Shown here: in pieces, positions 35,224 to 43,441 of the stretch
Layout: each line of letters starts with the position of its first letter
How positions within the stretch are numbered: position 1 is the stretch's first letter
Source: Maribacter sedimenticola
GTDB lineage: Bacteria; Bacteroidota; Bacteroidia; Flavobacteriales; Flavobacteriaceae
NCBI RefSeq assembly: GCF_900188415.1
Contig: NZ_FZNV01000011.1
Span: 1 to 64,000, forward strand
DNA length: 64,000 nt
Reading direction: 5' to 3'
Notes under the pieces: model-generated
Seen by the model: the letters and a program-made list of their open reading frames with translations, nothing else
What the model was told of the DNA's origin: nothing
The model's database searches: none
Translations under genes and position numbers: made by a program

Positions 35224-35290
35224 CTTTAACGTTCTGGCTATGAGTGATGCGGGCTCAGAAATTCAGGGAATTTCGGGCTGCGCACTAAGC
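35224..35290 (-). repeat. attC relic on the minus strand
   Basis: Read on the minus strand, an inner hairpin AGTGCGCAGCCCGAAATTC/GAATTTC.GAGCCCGCATCACT is followed by CTCATAGCCAGAAC and the arm GTTAAAGCC, ending 18 bases before the metallo-hydrolase start. The layout matches the right half of an attC site of the array; no complementary arm is seen at the end of the following gene. Confidence 0.5.
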
Positions 35291-35557
35291 AAGTGCAGTT
35301 TATTTTATTTTTTTCATTTGATTGTATTTATAATTTAGTTCTTTGTCAAATATTAAATTTCAGGATTAATTGATCTTAATCTCTCTATATCCTTTGCACC
35401 TATCCAATAGATGTTTGATAATCCACTCTGCTCCTTATATCTATTAAAAAATAAATATTTACCATAAGATATATGTGACTTCTAACGCTTAAGATTATAG
35501 CTTAAAAATTCATACCAACGTAACCAATTTTGTCCAAAGCACAGAGAGTTGTTTTTA

Positions 35558-36127
35558 CTAAAACCTATACCCTATACGCAAGTGCATGTTTAATTCCATT
35601 TCACTTTTGTTCTTTAAATAACCAGCGCGTTTAGCAAATGTGTAACTAAATCCTGCGCCAAGACCTGCTTCATAATTAAAGTGTTTCCCTATATTTCTTC
35701 TAATTCCCCAAGTGGGTATAATCGAAAAATCACTTACCACAGGAGCATCGTCAGTATTGAATAAGACAAACCAATCTGGATGATAACCCATTTTTAAAGC
35801 AAAAAAGTTGCCACTATTCCCATCAATTCTTTTTGAGTTTTTTGAACGTTTTTCGAGGTTATAATAAAATCTTGGCTCCACAACTATTACAGGTGTTAGT
35901 AGAAATGGAGAATCATAATCATCGTAAAAAGTAGTTTCCCAAATACCAAAATCAAAACCAATCTCTGTTCTCAGTGCAATGGCATTTGATAGTTTTGCCT
36001 CATTATATGCCCAGATTCCTAGAACTCCAGTTTGTAATCCGAATGTTGATTTTTCTACACTTGTGTTTTGAGCTTTGGCGATTAATGTTAGTCCGCACAA
36101 AGTCAAGGTAATTAAAGTTTTTTTCAT
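35558..36127 (-). CDS. Outer-membrane beta-barrel protein
   Basis: A 189-residue protein with signal peptide (LTLIAKAQ, cleavage near 19). The mature part alternates polar and apolar residues in strands and ends LNMHLRIGYRF, with the C-terminal aromatic typical of barrel proteins. It looks like a small porin-family or OmpW-like barrel of about eight strands. Upstream on the minus strand is the CAATCAATCAAT leader seen before several genes here. About 350 bases downstream hold nothing recognisable apart from the attC relic. Confidence 0.75.
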   Translation of the reverse strand: MKKTLITLTLCGLTLIAKAQNTSVEKSTFGLQTGVLGIWAYNEAKLSNAIALRTEIGFDFGIWETTFYDDYDSPFLLTPVIVVEPRFYYNLEKRSKNSKRIDGNSGNFFALKMGYHPDWFVLFNTDDAPVVSDFSIIPTWGIRRNIGKHFNYEAGLGAGFSYTFAKRAGYLKNKSEMELNMHLRIGYRF

Positions 36128-36354
36128 GATGATGTTTTTTTGATTAATGATGATTATTGATTGATTGATATTTGTATGAAGTTTACCTTCTTGAAAAAGT
36201 AGAATTAAATAATAGTTTTAGTTATTTTGTTTTTTTGAAATGCTTCCGTTCGCTTTATTTGTTCTTCGAGATTCCATTCAAAATCAACTCTATTCTTTCA
36301 AAATAAAAAGATTGAATCGAATCCGATTTTAGTTCTTTGCTGGATGTAGTGCTA
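36128..36354. other. Intergenic, downstream of trpS
   Basis: Contains the leader of the barrel gene with TGATTGATTGAT runs and no gene. I looked here for the attC arm that should close the trpS cassette (complement of GTTGTGGGTAAT) and found none. Confidence 0.5.
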
Positions 36355-37437
36355 TTATATTTTCATATTCATTGCCTCAGTGACTTCACTCAACGTTCCA
36401 ATAGCTGTTTCTCTCGCTTTACTTATACCTTTAAGCAAAATATCCCTGACATAATCTTTATTTTTTTCAAGCTCTATTCTTTTTTTTCTAATAGGCTCAA
36501 AATATGTGTTTATGGCTTCTTCTGTTAGCTGTTTAAGTTTTCCTGAACCTTGGTCGCCAATTTTATCAGCAATATCTGTTGGACTTTTATCTGAACATAA
36601 GGAAGCTAACTTAAGTAAGTTGGAAACCTCTGGTCTGTTTTCGGGGTCGTAAGATATGTAACGACTTGAATCAGTTTTGGCAGATTTTATTAGTTTTGCT
36701 GTTTCGTCAGCTGTTGACTTTATCATAATTGAATTGTTGCGACTTTTACTCATTTTTTGAATACCGTCTAACCCAAGAATAGTAGGGGTATCAGTAAAAA
36801 ATGCAACTGGTTCTGTAAAAATATTTTTATTGAATTTGGTATTAAAGCGCTTTGCAATTTTCCGAGTTAATTCTATATGAGGTAATTGATCTTTTCCAAC
36901 AGGAACCACATTACTTTTACAAAACAAAATGTCAGCAGCTTGATGAACTGGATAGATATACATTCCTGCATTAATATTACTCAGTCCTGAAGCAGTAATT
37001 TCTTCTTTAACAGTTGGATTTTTGTTTAATTCTGAACTGGAAACTAATGTCAGAAATGGAATAGTTAGTTGATTTAATTCAGGAATATGACTATGTGGAA
37101 AAATATGAGTTTTATAATTTTCAGGGTCTAATCCACAGGCTAAATAGTCCAAAGTTAGTTCATAGGTGAATTTTGAAATTTCATTAAAAACATTTCTATC
37201 TGTCAACACTTGATAATCCGCAATTAAAATATAAGTCTCAATTCCCAAGCTTTGTAATTTTAATCGGTTTATAATTGAGCCAAAATAGTGTCCAAGATGC
37301 AAATTACCTGTAGGTCTATCTCCCGTTAATACGCGGTACTTTTGAGGATTCTTATACAAATCATTTTCTAATAATTTGCTTTGCTCTTTTGCTTTTTCAA
37401 AACTTTTATTAATCATTTTTTGTTTACTTTTATTCAA
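36355..37437 (-). CDS. trpS: Tryptophanyl-tRNA synthetase
   Basis: A 360-residue class I aminoacyl-tRNA synthetase that joins Trp to tRNA(Trp). The HIGH-like motif is GNLHLGHYFGS (about residues 45-55) and the KMSKS loop is GIQKMSKSRNNSI (about 221-233). GTGIYPVHQAADILFC-type residues (near 165) line the Trp pocket. The N-terminus is about 30 residues longer than in common bacterial TrpS. Its position behind an inverted attC arm (GTTGTGGGTAATG, 37467 downward) is unusual for an essential gene and suggests a second, acquired TrpS; such copies elsewhere give resistance to indolmycin-like inhibitors. ATG could also be a few codons later (MINKSFEK). Confidence 0.92.
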   Translation of the reverse strand: MNKSKQKMINKSFEKAKEQSKLLENDLYKNPQKYRVLTGDRPTGNLHLGHYFGSIINRLKLQSLGIETYILIADYQVLTDRNVFNEISKFTYELTLDYLACGLDPENYKTHIFPHSHIPELNQLTIPFLTLVSSSELNKNPTVKEEITASGLSNINAGMYIYPVHQAADILFCKSNVVPVGKDQLPHIELTRKIAKRFNTKFNKNIFTEPVAFFTDTPTILGLDGIQKMSKSRNNSIMIKSTADETAKLIKSAKTDSSRYISYDPENRPEVSNLLKLASLCSDKSPTDIADKIGDQGSGKLKQLTEEAINTYFEPIRKKRIELEKNKDYVRDILLKGISKARETAIGTLSEVTEAMNMKI

Positions 37438-37460
37438 GAAAGTTCAATTTTTCTCATTAC

Positions 37461-37585
37461 CCACAACGATTTCGGCTATGAGTAGTTTCGTGAATAATCA
37501 CTTAACGTTGCAAGTATAAACCAAACTAAAAATTCGTGAGGATTTTCAGAAGTAGGAGAGCAAAGCAATTACTTATAGCTAGGTC
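37461..37585 (-). repeat. Degenerate attC site (minus strand) after DUF4386 gene
   Basis: On the minus strand AGCTATAAGTAATTGC (37580-37565) pairs with CGAAACTACTCATAGC (about 37492-37477), followed by the arm GTTGTGGGT at 37467. The stem resembles site 16. The expected left arm (GGCACACAAC) is missing because the DUF4386 reading frame runs into the stem; its stop lies at 37569. Confidence 0.7.
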
Positions 37586-38255
37586 TTATGCCAAAAATTA
37601 GTAAATAACCTATCATCCAAAATTCTCCAATGGTTGCAGGTAGAGTTAGAAATCTATTGAAGCTAAAATCAATTCCTGCGTAGTGTATAACTGTAGAAAT
37701 TAGATAGCCTATACCACCTAAAATAATTATTCTTCCTAACCAAACAGGCAACCTTTTAGATTTGATAACTATGTATCCCATTGGAAATAGCCATAACCCG
37801 AAAAATAGGCCACCAATACCCCAAGCATTCGAAATAATATTTTGAAAAACCTGAATTAGTAAAACTTTGTCTTCCATAGCACTTATTTCTGAATTTGCAA
37901 TACCTATTGCTGAGGCGATTGAAATTGCACTTATCATAATGGCTAAAGCATTTACCATTCCCCATATACCTAGAGTCCAAGCTTCCCATTCATAATTATC
38001 TTTAAATAATTTGAAAAACCAAACTGCGGTAAGAGCCTGAGAAATTACTATACCAAATTCTAATAGCAATCGAATTCTTGCTGTAGATTCTAATTCTACC
38101 AAATTTGTTAGCGTTTGTTCAGGATTACCAGACACAAATATTTGAGAATGAAAGACCATAAACCCTAGAATTCCTGTAATAGCCATCATTAAATACCATA
38201 AGCCAGTTATTCTAGCGGTCTTAATTAAATTTTTCTGTTCTGTATTTGCAATCAT
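37569..38255 (-). CDS. DUF4386 domain membrane protein
   Basis: A 228-residue protein with six or seven membrane helices, matching DUF4386: ARITGLWYLMMAITGILGF at 13-31, LVELESTARIRLLLEFGIVISQALTAVWFFKLF in the middle and AIGIA...LLIQVFQNIISNAWGIGGLFFGLWLFPMGYIVIKS later. Function unknown. The stop codon lies inside the attC-like stem, so the end may have been changed when the left arm was lost. It starts about 80 bases after the inverted cassette arm GTTGTGTGCC at 38338. Confidence 0.85.
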   Translation of the reverse strand: MIANTEQKNLIKTARITGLWYLMMAITGILGFMVFHSQIFVSGNPEQTLTNLVELESTARIRLLLEFGIVISQALTAVWFFKLFKDNYEWEAWTLGIWGMVNALAIMISAISIASAIGIANSEISAMEDKVLLIQVFQNIISNAWGIGGLFFGLWLFPMGYIVIKSKRLPVWLGRIIILGGIGYLISTVIHYAGIDFSFNRFLTLPATIGEFWMIGYLLIFGIRPSYK

Positions 38256-38331
38256 AGATTATTTATTTTTATTATTTTATACTAATTCGGACTCTGTAAA
38301 AGATTAATTGTTACAGTTTTGCCCTTATGGC

Positions 38332-38456
38332 ACACAACGTGTTTGTATATGGTTTGTTGCGTGTTTTAAGCAACTAATTACCGACCAAGAAAGTCCGCAA
38401 AGACTTTCGCAAGTAGGCAAAAAGCCAGCAATAAATTATATACGGTGTTACCAAAC
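38332..38456 (-). repeat. attC-like site (minus strand) after esterase
   Basis: Read on minus, it opens GTTTGGTAAC (38456-38447), the exact complement of the esterase cassette start GTTACCAAAC at 39339, and ends GTTGTGTGC at 38338. The stem pairs CCGTATATAATTTATTGC with GCAACAAACCATATAC. The body equals site 9 of the main array. Length 125 bp. Confidence 0.9.
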
Positions 38457-38484
38457 GTATTTGTTGATATTACCAGCTTCGAAA

Positions 38485-39315
38485 TCATTCCTCTTGATTA
38501 ATATATTTTAACCCTTCGTATAGAGCTACTAATGGTACAGAGCGATGGTTTTCTTTTTCAAAATATTCTATTTCGATATTTAGAGGTTTATCCGATTTCT
38601 TTGTTATTAAAGTATAGAGAGAGTCGTGTCTTTGTTTATTCCTTTCGTAATTAGCCTCTCCTTGATTGGCAGTAGCGATATAAAGTTTTTTATCTAATGA
38701 TATTGAGGGAGTAGAATCAACTTTGTTTTTCATCATCTCCTCATTCCACCAAATACTTGGGTCTATAGAAATGTAAGCATTGAATACGCTATTTTCATCC
38801 ATATAGGAATTTAGTGTAAGTAGTCCTCCTAAAGAGTGCCCAACAAGAGTTCTAAACGGTTCTGTCTTATACTTTTTATCAATATAAGGTACTAGTTCTT
38901 TCTCAATGAAATTCAAAAAATTCCTTCCACCTCCCATATTATTCGGTCGTTTGGTCTTAATTTTTGTAACTGTAAAATCTCGTTCTCGGTCAACATTCTC
39001 TATGGCTATAATAATACTTTCAGGCATTGAATTGTTTCGATTCCTATTAGAACTCATAAAATGTACTATTCCAGATGCTGTTTTAAAATGAGTATATCCA
39101 TCCAATAATATGATAACTGGATATTTTTTATCAACTTCAGATGAATTATTGTATGAATCAGGAAGACTTATTAAACAGGTTCTTTCTTCATCTAAAATAT
39201 TAGATTTAATAACGAACTTACTTCCTACTATAATATCATCTATTTCATTCTGTCCAAAAGTGGTTTGTACTCCTGAAAGAAGAATATATAAAATTACAAA
39301 TGTCAAATTTTTCAT
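38485..39315 (-). CDS. Secreted esterase (putative esterase D/IroE-like)
   Basis: A 276-residue exported hydrolase with signal peptide (QTTFGQ, cleavage near 21). It belongs to the Esterase (Fes/IroE/esterase D) alpha/beta hydrolase group: KYPVIILLDGYTHFKTASGIVHFM near 63, the nucleophile elbow LVGHSLGGLLTL with Ser near 167, IDPSIWWNE near 190, and a C-terminal HRSVP His. It is the single gene of an inverted cassette: the arm GTTACCAAAC lies 16 bases upstream and its complement 29 bases after the stop. Confidence 0.88.
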   Translation of the reverse strand: MKNLTFVILYILLSGVQTTFGQNEIDDIIVGSKFVIKSNILDEERTCLISLPDSYNNSSEVDKKYPVIILLDGYTHFKTASGIVHFMSSNRNRNNSMPESIIIAIENVDRERDFTVTKIKTKRPNNMGGGRNFLNFIEKELVPYIDKKYKTEPFRTLVGHSLGGLLTLNSYMDENSVFNAYISIDPSIWWNEEMMKNKVDSTPSISLDKKLYIATANQGEANYERNKQRHDSLYTLITKKSDKPLNIEIEYFEKENHRSVPLVALYEGLKYINQEE

Positions 39316-39332
39316 AGTTTGCTTTATATGTT

Positions 39333-39534
39333 TGGTAACGGTCGGGCTATAGCAAATAGGGCAGGCAAGGAAACTTTTCGTTTCCGTCTGGTCTGCGAGC
39401 CAGAGCTTTTTGTTTTGTAATTAGTTTCATTTTTTAATTGCCAAATCCAAAGGATTTGGCGGACTTAGCAAACACGCCCAAGCCATTAAAATCAGCTCTT
39501 TTTGTCCTATTTGCTATAGGTATTGTTGGCATTA
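39333..39534 (-). repeat. attC-like site (minus strand) after DJ-1 gene
   Basis: Read on minus, it opens TAATGCCAAC (39534-39525), complement of GTTGGCATTA at 40359, and ends GTTACCAAA at 39339. The stem pairs ACCTATAGCAAATAGGAC with GCCCTATTTGCTATAGCCC; the inner palindrome is GCCAAATCCTTTGGATTTGG. Length 202 bp and body match site 15 of the main array. Confidence 0.92.
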
Positions 39535-40284
39535 GTTTTCTATTTGTTTAATCATTTCTTTTGCAACTATTGCTGTAGAAGGAAGAAACATGGTTGATAC
39601 AATCCTTTTGTCAATTACAACATCATGCTTATCATTCAAATTACTTTTAGTTTGAAATATTCCTCCATTTTCCCTCAATTGGTCTTCCAGCATTACAGGC
39701 AATAAAGTACCTTCTTTAGCCCAACTTTTGGTAATCTCAGTCGAATTTGGAAAGCCAGTTACTTTTTTACCTTTGACCATATAATCACCATTACTAAGTT
39801 TGACATTTGCAAAAGCACCAGGACCATGTCCGCAACCTCCAACTATTCCTCCATTTTCATAAATTTTGGCTATTATTGATAATAAGTCTTTGTTATTGGA
39901 TACATCAAATAATGGTCCATATCCGCCACCAATAAAAACGGCTTTATAGTTTTTATAATCTACTAAATCAGGCGTTAATGAATTTTCAACATTGCCATTA
40001 AAATTTTCATACTTTATAGTATAACTGCTTATTCCAACAGGATCCATTGAGAAAGGTACTTTTCCTCCTGTTGGTGAAACAAAATCAACTTTATATCCAT
40101 GAGAAACAAAAATATGATATGGAGGAGCTACTTCCCAAAGGTTGTTCCCAGCAAAATGTTTTTCTGGGTCGCCCATGTCTTCTGTATTTGAAACTATAAC
40201 CAATATTCTTCCTTTTTCAGTTTTGTTATCGTTACAAGAGATAAAAATTAATAATGCGAATAATGCTAGGAGTCCTTTTTTCAT
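39532..40284 (-). CDS. DJ-1/PfpI-family lipoprotein with altered nucleophile elbow
   Basis: A 250-residue lipoprotein (LIFISCND, Cys about residue 17) of the type 1 glutamine-amidotransferase-like (Hsp31) group. KGRILVIVSNTEDMG opens the Rossmann-like core and YGPLFDVSNNKDLLSIIAKIYENGG precedes the elbow. The elbow reads VGGCGHGPGAF: the residue before His is Gly, and Cys is one place earlier than in the paralogue at 28730 (SSVCHGTAG). Activity may therefore differ. It is the gene of an inverted cassette that opens at 40359. Confidence 0.82.
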   Translation of the reverse strand: MKKGLLALFALLIFISCNDNKTEKGRILVIVSNTEDMGDPEKHFAGNNLWEVAPPYHIFVSHGYKVDFVSPTGGKVPFSMDPVGISSYTIKYENFNGNVENSLTPDLVDYKNYKAVFIGGGYGPLFDVSNNKDLLSIIAKIYENGGIVGGCGHGPGAFANVKLSNGDYMVKGKKVTGFPNSTEITKSWAKEGTLLPVMLEDQLRENGGIFQTKSNLNDKHDVVIDKRIVSTMFLPSTAIVAKEMIKQIEN

Positions 40285-40349
40285 TTTTTTGATTGATTGA
40301 ATTTCATATAAGATAATAAATGGAGAAGAATGTTACAGTCTTTCACAAT

Positions 40350-40359
40350 TAATGCCAAC
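40350..40359 (-). repeat. Inverted cassette start arm GTTGGCATTA
   Basis: On the minus strand GTTGGCATTA opens the cassette of the DJ-1 lipoprotein; its complement lies at 39525-39534. No attC stem precedes it. Upstream is only the end of the outer-membrane protein gene (stop at 40387), so this is either an attI-like or a secondary insertion point. Confidence 0.7.
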
Positions 40360-40386
40360 AATAGAATATATGCAATAGATAAATTT

Positions 40387-41001
40387 TTATAACCAACTAA
40401 ACCCTAATCCTATATTAAAAATTACGGCATCTCTATCCGCACCTCCATCTAAAGACACATTGCCCAAAACTAATTTAGACTGCACATTGAGTGCAAAATT
40501 TTTCTTTTTGTAAATCTCATAACCTGTACTTGCCATAACAGCGACGCCAAAGTTCCAGTCGTCATTTACATTATCTTTAATATCATATAGTGCTGGCGAA
40601 TCTATTGCTAGACCAATTCCTCCATGTATCCACCAACGATCTTTTACCCAATATTGTACAGATGGAATAAAACCTCCAAAGTTCCTGTCATTGTCTTGAA
40701 ATTCATAAATATTTCCTGGCATTACGGCAGTAATGGCAAGATTTTCATTCAACATATAGCCCAATTTTAAATCTGGAAACACGAAGGTTCCTTGCGCATT
40801 GTCAAACGTTTGATTACCAGCACTATCTTCTATACTGATAATGCCACCACCTACAACAGCTTCGAAGATGAAACCATCCCTTTGTGTTGTTTCAGCATCT
40901 GCGTTTTGTGCATAGGTTATACTTGATACTAATGCAAAGGCTACGCAAGCCATTCTTGATACCATTTGTTTTTTGATTGTTTTCATTTTAATTGATTTCA
41001 T
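40387..41001 (-). CDS. Outer-membrane beta-barrel protein, paralogue of 63614
   Basis: A 204-residue exported protein (signal ending SITYAQ near 30). The mature part is a small beta barrel: FPDLKLGYMLNENLAITAVMPGNIYE, VQYWVKDRWWIHGGIGLAIDSPALYDI and the C-terminal VIFNIGLGFSWL. The gene at the right window edge shares most of this sequence. The leader AAAAAACGAACAATT lies directly upstream. The 114-bp block at 41427 lies further upstream, with a 49-residue protein gene between, so both are probably under the same control. Confidence 0.82.
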   Translation of the reverse strand: MKSIKMKTIKKQMVSRMACVAFALVSSITYAQNADAETTQRDGFIFEAVVGGGIISIEDSAGNQTFDNAQGTFVFPDLKLGYMLNENLAITAVMPGNIYEFQDNDRNFGGFIPSVQYWVKDRWWIHGGIGLAIDSPALYDIKDNVNDDWNFGVAVMASTGYEIYKKKNFALNVQSKLVLGNVSLDGGADRDAVIFNIGLGFSWL

Positions 41002-41051
41002 AATTGTTCGTTTTTTGATTGATGATTTATTTTGAACTCTCAGTTGTTACA

Positions 41052-41201
41052 TTAAGATTTTTTTGAGTATTCTAACGCGGCACCAATGGCAATTCCAATG
41101 GGAAGCCACAAAGCTATGTTTGAGGTTAATAAGCCTACTAATACCCCTGAAAATATGCCTACTGCAAGTCTAATTCCTTTTTTACTTTTAATTGAATTCA
41201 T
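41052..41201 (-). CDS. Small glycine-rich membrane protein (49 aa)
   Basis: ATG 41201 to TAA 41052 encodes a 49-residue protein: MNSIKSKKG then two hydrophobic stretches (IRLAVGIFSGVLVGLLTS and IALWLPIGIAIGAAL) and a YSKKS end. It starts right after the shared leader (GAACAATT-ATG) and is about 50 bases upstream of the barrel gene, so a real, co-transcribed gene is likely. The two-helix glycine-rich form is holin- or Gly-zipper-like; no function can be named. Confidence 0.7.
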   Translation of the reverse strand: MNSIKSKKGIRLAVGIFSGVLVGLLTSNIALWLPIGIAIGAALEYSKKS

Positions 41202-41426
41202 AATTGTTCACTTTTTGATTGTTTGTTTTTTTGATTAGGGTAAACTTAAAAGAGGTCTTTAATCAATTAAACTTTATGTGATATTCGAATGTTTATTAAT
41301 GATAAACTACCTCTTATAAGTTACAAACAGAATTTGTACCTCATAATCATTTGTCAGTACTTATTTTTCCTTCGTTCATCAAACACATAAATGATTAAAT
41401 TCATAGTAATTAAAAACTTGATTTTC

Positions 41427-41540
41427 GTTTCTACAAAGATCGATCAAGAAGTAATATGCCTCTAAACACTTATGTAGCCTTATATAAAAAGTTTGATGAT
41501 AGATTGAAAATTATGACGCAGCTATATAAATTATGACGCA
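41427..41540 (-). promoter_or_regulatory. 114-bp conserved upstream block, copy 2 (tandem 13-bp sites)
   Basis: Contains AAATTATGACGCA twice (41508-41520 and 41528-41540), exactly 20 bp apart, and shares the whole 114 bp with 31891-32004. On the minus strand it sits upstream of the small membrane protein and barrel genes and just after the stop of the AraC/TPR regulator, the obvious candidate to bind it. Confidence 0.7.
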
Positions 41541-41650
41541 TTTTAAAATATTGCCAAAGAATAAATCAAGTAATCTCTTACTGTTACTAATTTGATGAAG
41601 CAAAACTAATTGTAGCTTATAAAAGGAAGGTTCTATTTTTTAAATCAGAA

Positions 41651-43441
41651 CTAACTATTACTCTTAAGGTAAGTATTTGGTGTTATCCCCTCTATTTTTT
41701 TAAAAAAGGTATTGAAGACTGTTTTAGAGTTAAAACCACTATCATAAGCTACAGCCATTAAGGTTAAGCCCTTGTTTTCCTCTAGAAGAACCCGCTCTTT
41801 AAATTCGTTAATTCTATAGGTATTAACATATTCCGAAAAGTTTTTTTGAAACCCCAAGTTTAATAATTGCGAGACATAATTAGCAGGAAGTTCCAAGTAA
41901 GAAGCTAAATCTTTTAAGGATAGGTCTGGATTTAAATACAGTTTGTAGTCTATCATTATTTGCTCTAGTTCTTTACTGTACTTTTTGATTTCGTTGGAAT
42001 CTAGTAAAGCCTGTTTATACTTCTTTTTCTGTTTATAATTTAAATTATCTGGAATGGCTTTTAGCATGATGTCTTTAAACCTTTTGTGATTTTTAACAGG
42101 TTTAAGAATTGGTGATGGATTAAGTAATAAAATTACGGGCAAACGATTATTGTATGCTTGAGTTATTAAATCAATTACCTTTTCGTTATTACCTAACAAG
42201 GCATTTACTAATATCAAAAACGTAAATGCCTTATCTACAAGATCAGTATTTAAATACGTCTCTAATTCTTTTAATCCATCATTACACTTTTCCGTTTCAT
42301 TGAGTTTTGCATAGCACATGGTTTCACCTCCTAATTTGGTGAGGTCTTTCACAGAAACGCCTTCAAGTGAACCGAAATATGTTAAAGCTTCATTTGGTTT
42401 GCCTGACATTAATAAACAAATCCCTATATAAATTGGTGGAAAGGGTAACTTAGGGTCTAAATCTAATGCCTTTTTTAGATAAGGTATCGCAGTTTTATAA
42501 TCTTCTTTCAAGTAGTATATAAAACCCTTGTAATGATGATTTATAGCGGCATAAGGATCTAATTGTAAGGCTTTGTCAAGATAATTCCGTGCCGCATCTA
42601 ATTTTCCTTCTACGGTCAAAAAATTAGAAATGGTTAAGTAAATATCGTCTGCTTGTTGCATCTCCAAAGCCTTATTGGCATGTTCGTAAGCTTTCTTAAG
42701 ATTCCAGTTTTGCCAGCATTCTATCCAAGCCAAATTCAATTGTGACCTTGATGAGTTTGGGTCTAGCTCCAATGCCTTTAACAAATAAGGCTGGGCCTTC
42801 TCGTATGCTTCATATGCGGGTAAAAGACTCATGGTTCCCATATGAACATAGGCTAGATTTATATCTAAATAGGGATTTGAAAAATTGGGTGATTTATGTA
42901 TTACTTCTTTTAAGATATTGATACCCTTTATAGAGTTTTTATAATCTAGTTTCATGATGTAGTACCTTCCTTTCAAATATTCTCTATAAATAGCCACAGG
43001 TACATCAATAGCTTCTACTAGCTTATCTTCGATTTCAAGATGCCCTATGTGTTCGCGTAATTTTTCAGCGATAAACAGACTAATTTCATCTTGAATTTCA
43101 AAAATATTTTTAGGATTTCTATCAAAAGTTTCTGACCAGAAATGAAAGTCATCCAAAGCATCTATCATTTGCACAGTAATGCGCATTTTATTTTTGGATG
43201 TCCTTACACTGCCTTCTATAAATGTAGCCACCTTTAGTTTTTCCCTTATTTCTTTAGAGGTTGCTTTTTTGTTTTTAAAATAGAAGGAAGAAGTACGAGA
43301 GGTCACTAATAATACCTTTATAGATGCTAAGGCGTTAATTATTTCTTCGGTTAAGCCATCGCAGAAATATTCATTGTTAATATCATTACTCAAATTAACA
43401 AATGGCAAGACAGCTATTGATTTCTTATCGATTACAGGCAT
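41651..43441 (-). CDS. AraC-family regulator with FlgO-like and TPR domains
   Basis: A 596-residue regulator. Residues 5-130 match the FlgO/TolB-like domain seen next to cyclases (KSIAVLPFVNLSNDINNEYFCDGLTEEIINAL). Residues about 180-400 hold TPR repeats (KAYEHANKALEMQQADDIYLTISNFL; YKTAIPYLKKALDLDPKLPF). The last 100 residues are an AraC helix-turn-helix pair (NEFKERVLLEENKGLTLMAVAYDSGFNSKTVFNTFFKKIEGITPNTYLK). It probably senses a ligand or partner through the TPR part. The tandem sites 110 bases after its stop may be its operators. Confidence 0.88.
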   Translation of the reverse strand: MPVIDKKSIAVLPFVNLSNDINNEYFCDGLTEEIINALASIKVLLVTSRTSSFYFKNKKATSKEIREKLKVATFIEGSVRTSKNKMRITVQMIDALDDFHFWSETFDRNPKNIFEIQDEISLFIAEKLREHIGHLEIEDKLVEAIDVPVAIYREYLKGRYYIMKLDYKNSIKGINILKEVIHKSPNFSNPYLDINLAYVHMGTMSLLPAYEAYEKAQPYLLKALELDPNSSRSQLNLAWIECWQNWNLKKAYEHANKALEMQQADDIYLTISNFLTVEGKLDAARNYLDKALQLDPYAAINHHYKGFIYYLKEDYKTAIPYLKKALDLDPKLPFPPIYIGICLLMSGKPNEALTYFGSLEGVSVKDLTKLGGETMCYAKLNETEKCNDGLKELETYLNTDLVDKAFTFLILVNALLGNNEKVIDLITQAYNNRLPVILLLNPSPILKPVKNHKRFKDIMLKAIPDNLNYKQKKKYKQALLDSNEIKKYSKELEQIMIDYKLYLNPDLSLKDLASYLELPANYVSQLLNLGFQKNFSEYVNTYRINEFKERVLLEENKGLTLMAVAYDSGFNSKTVFNTFFKKIEGITPNTYLKSNS

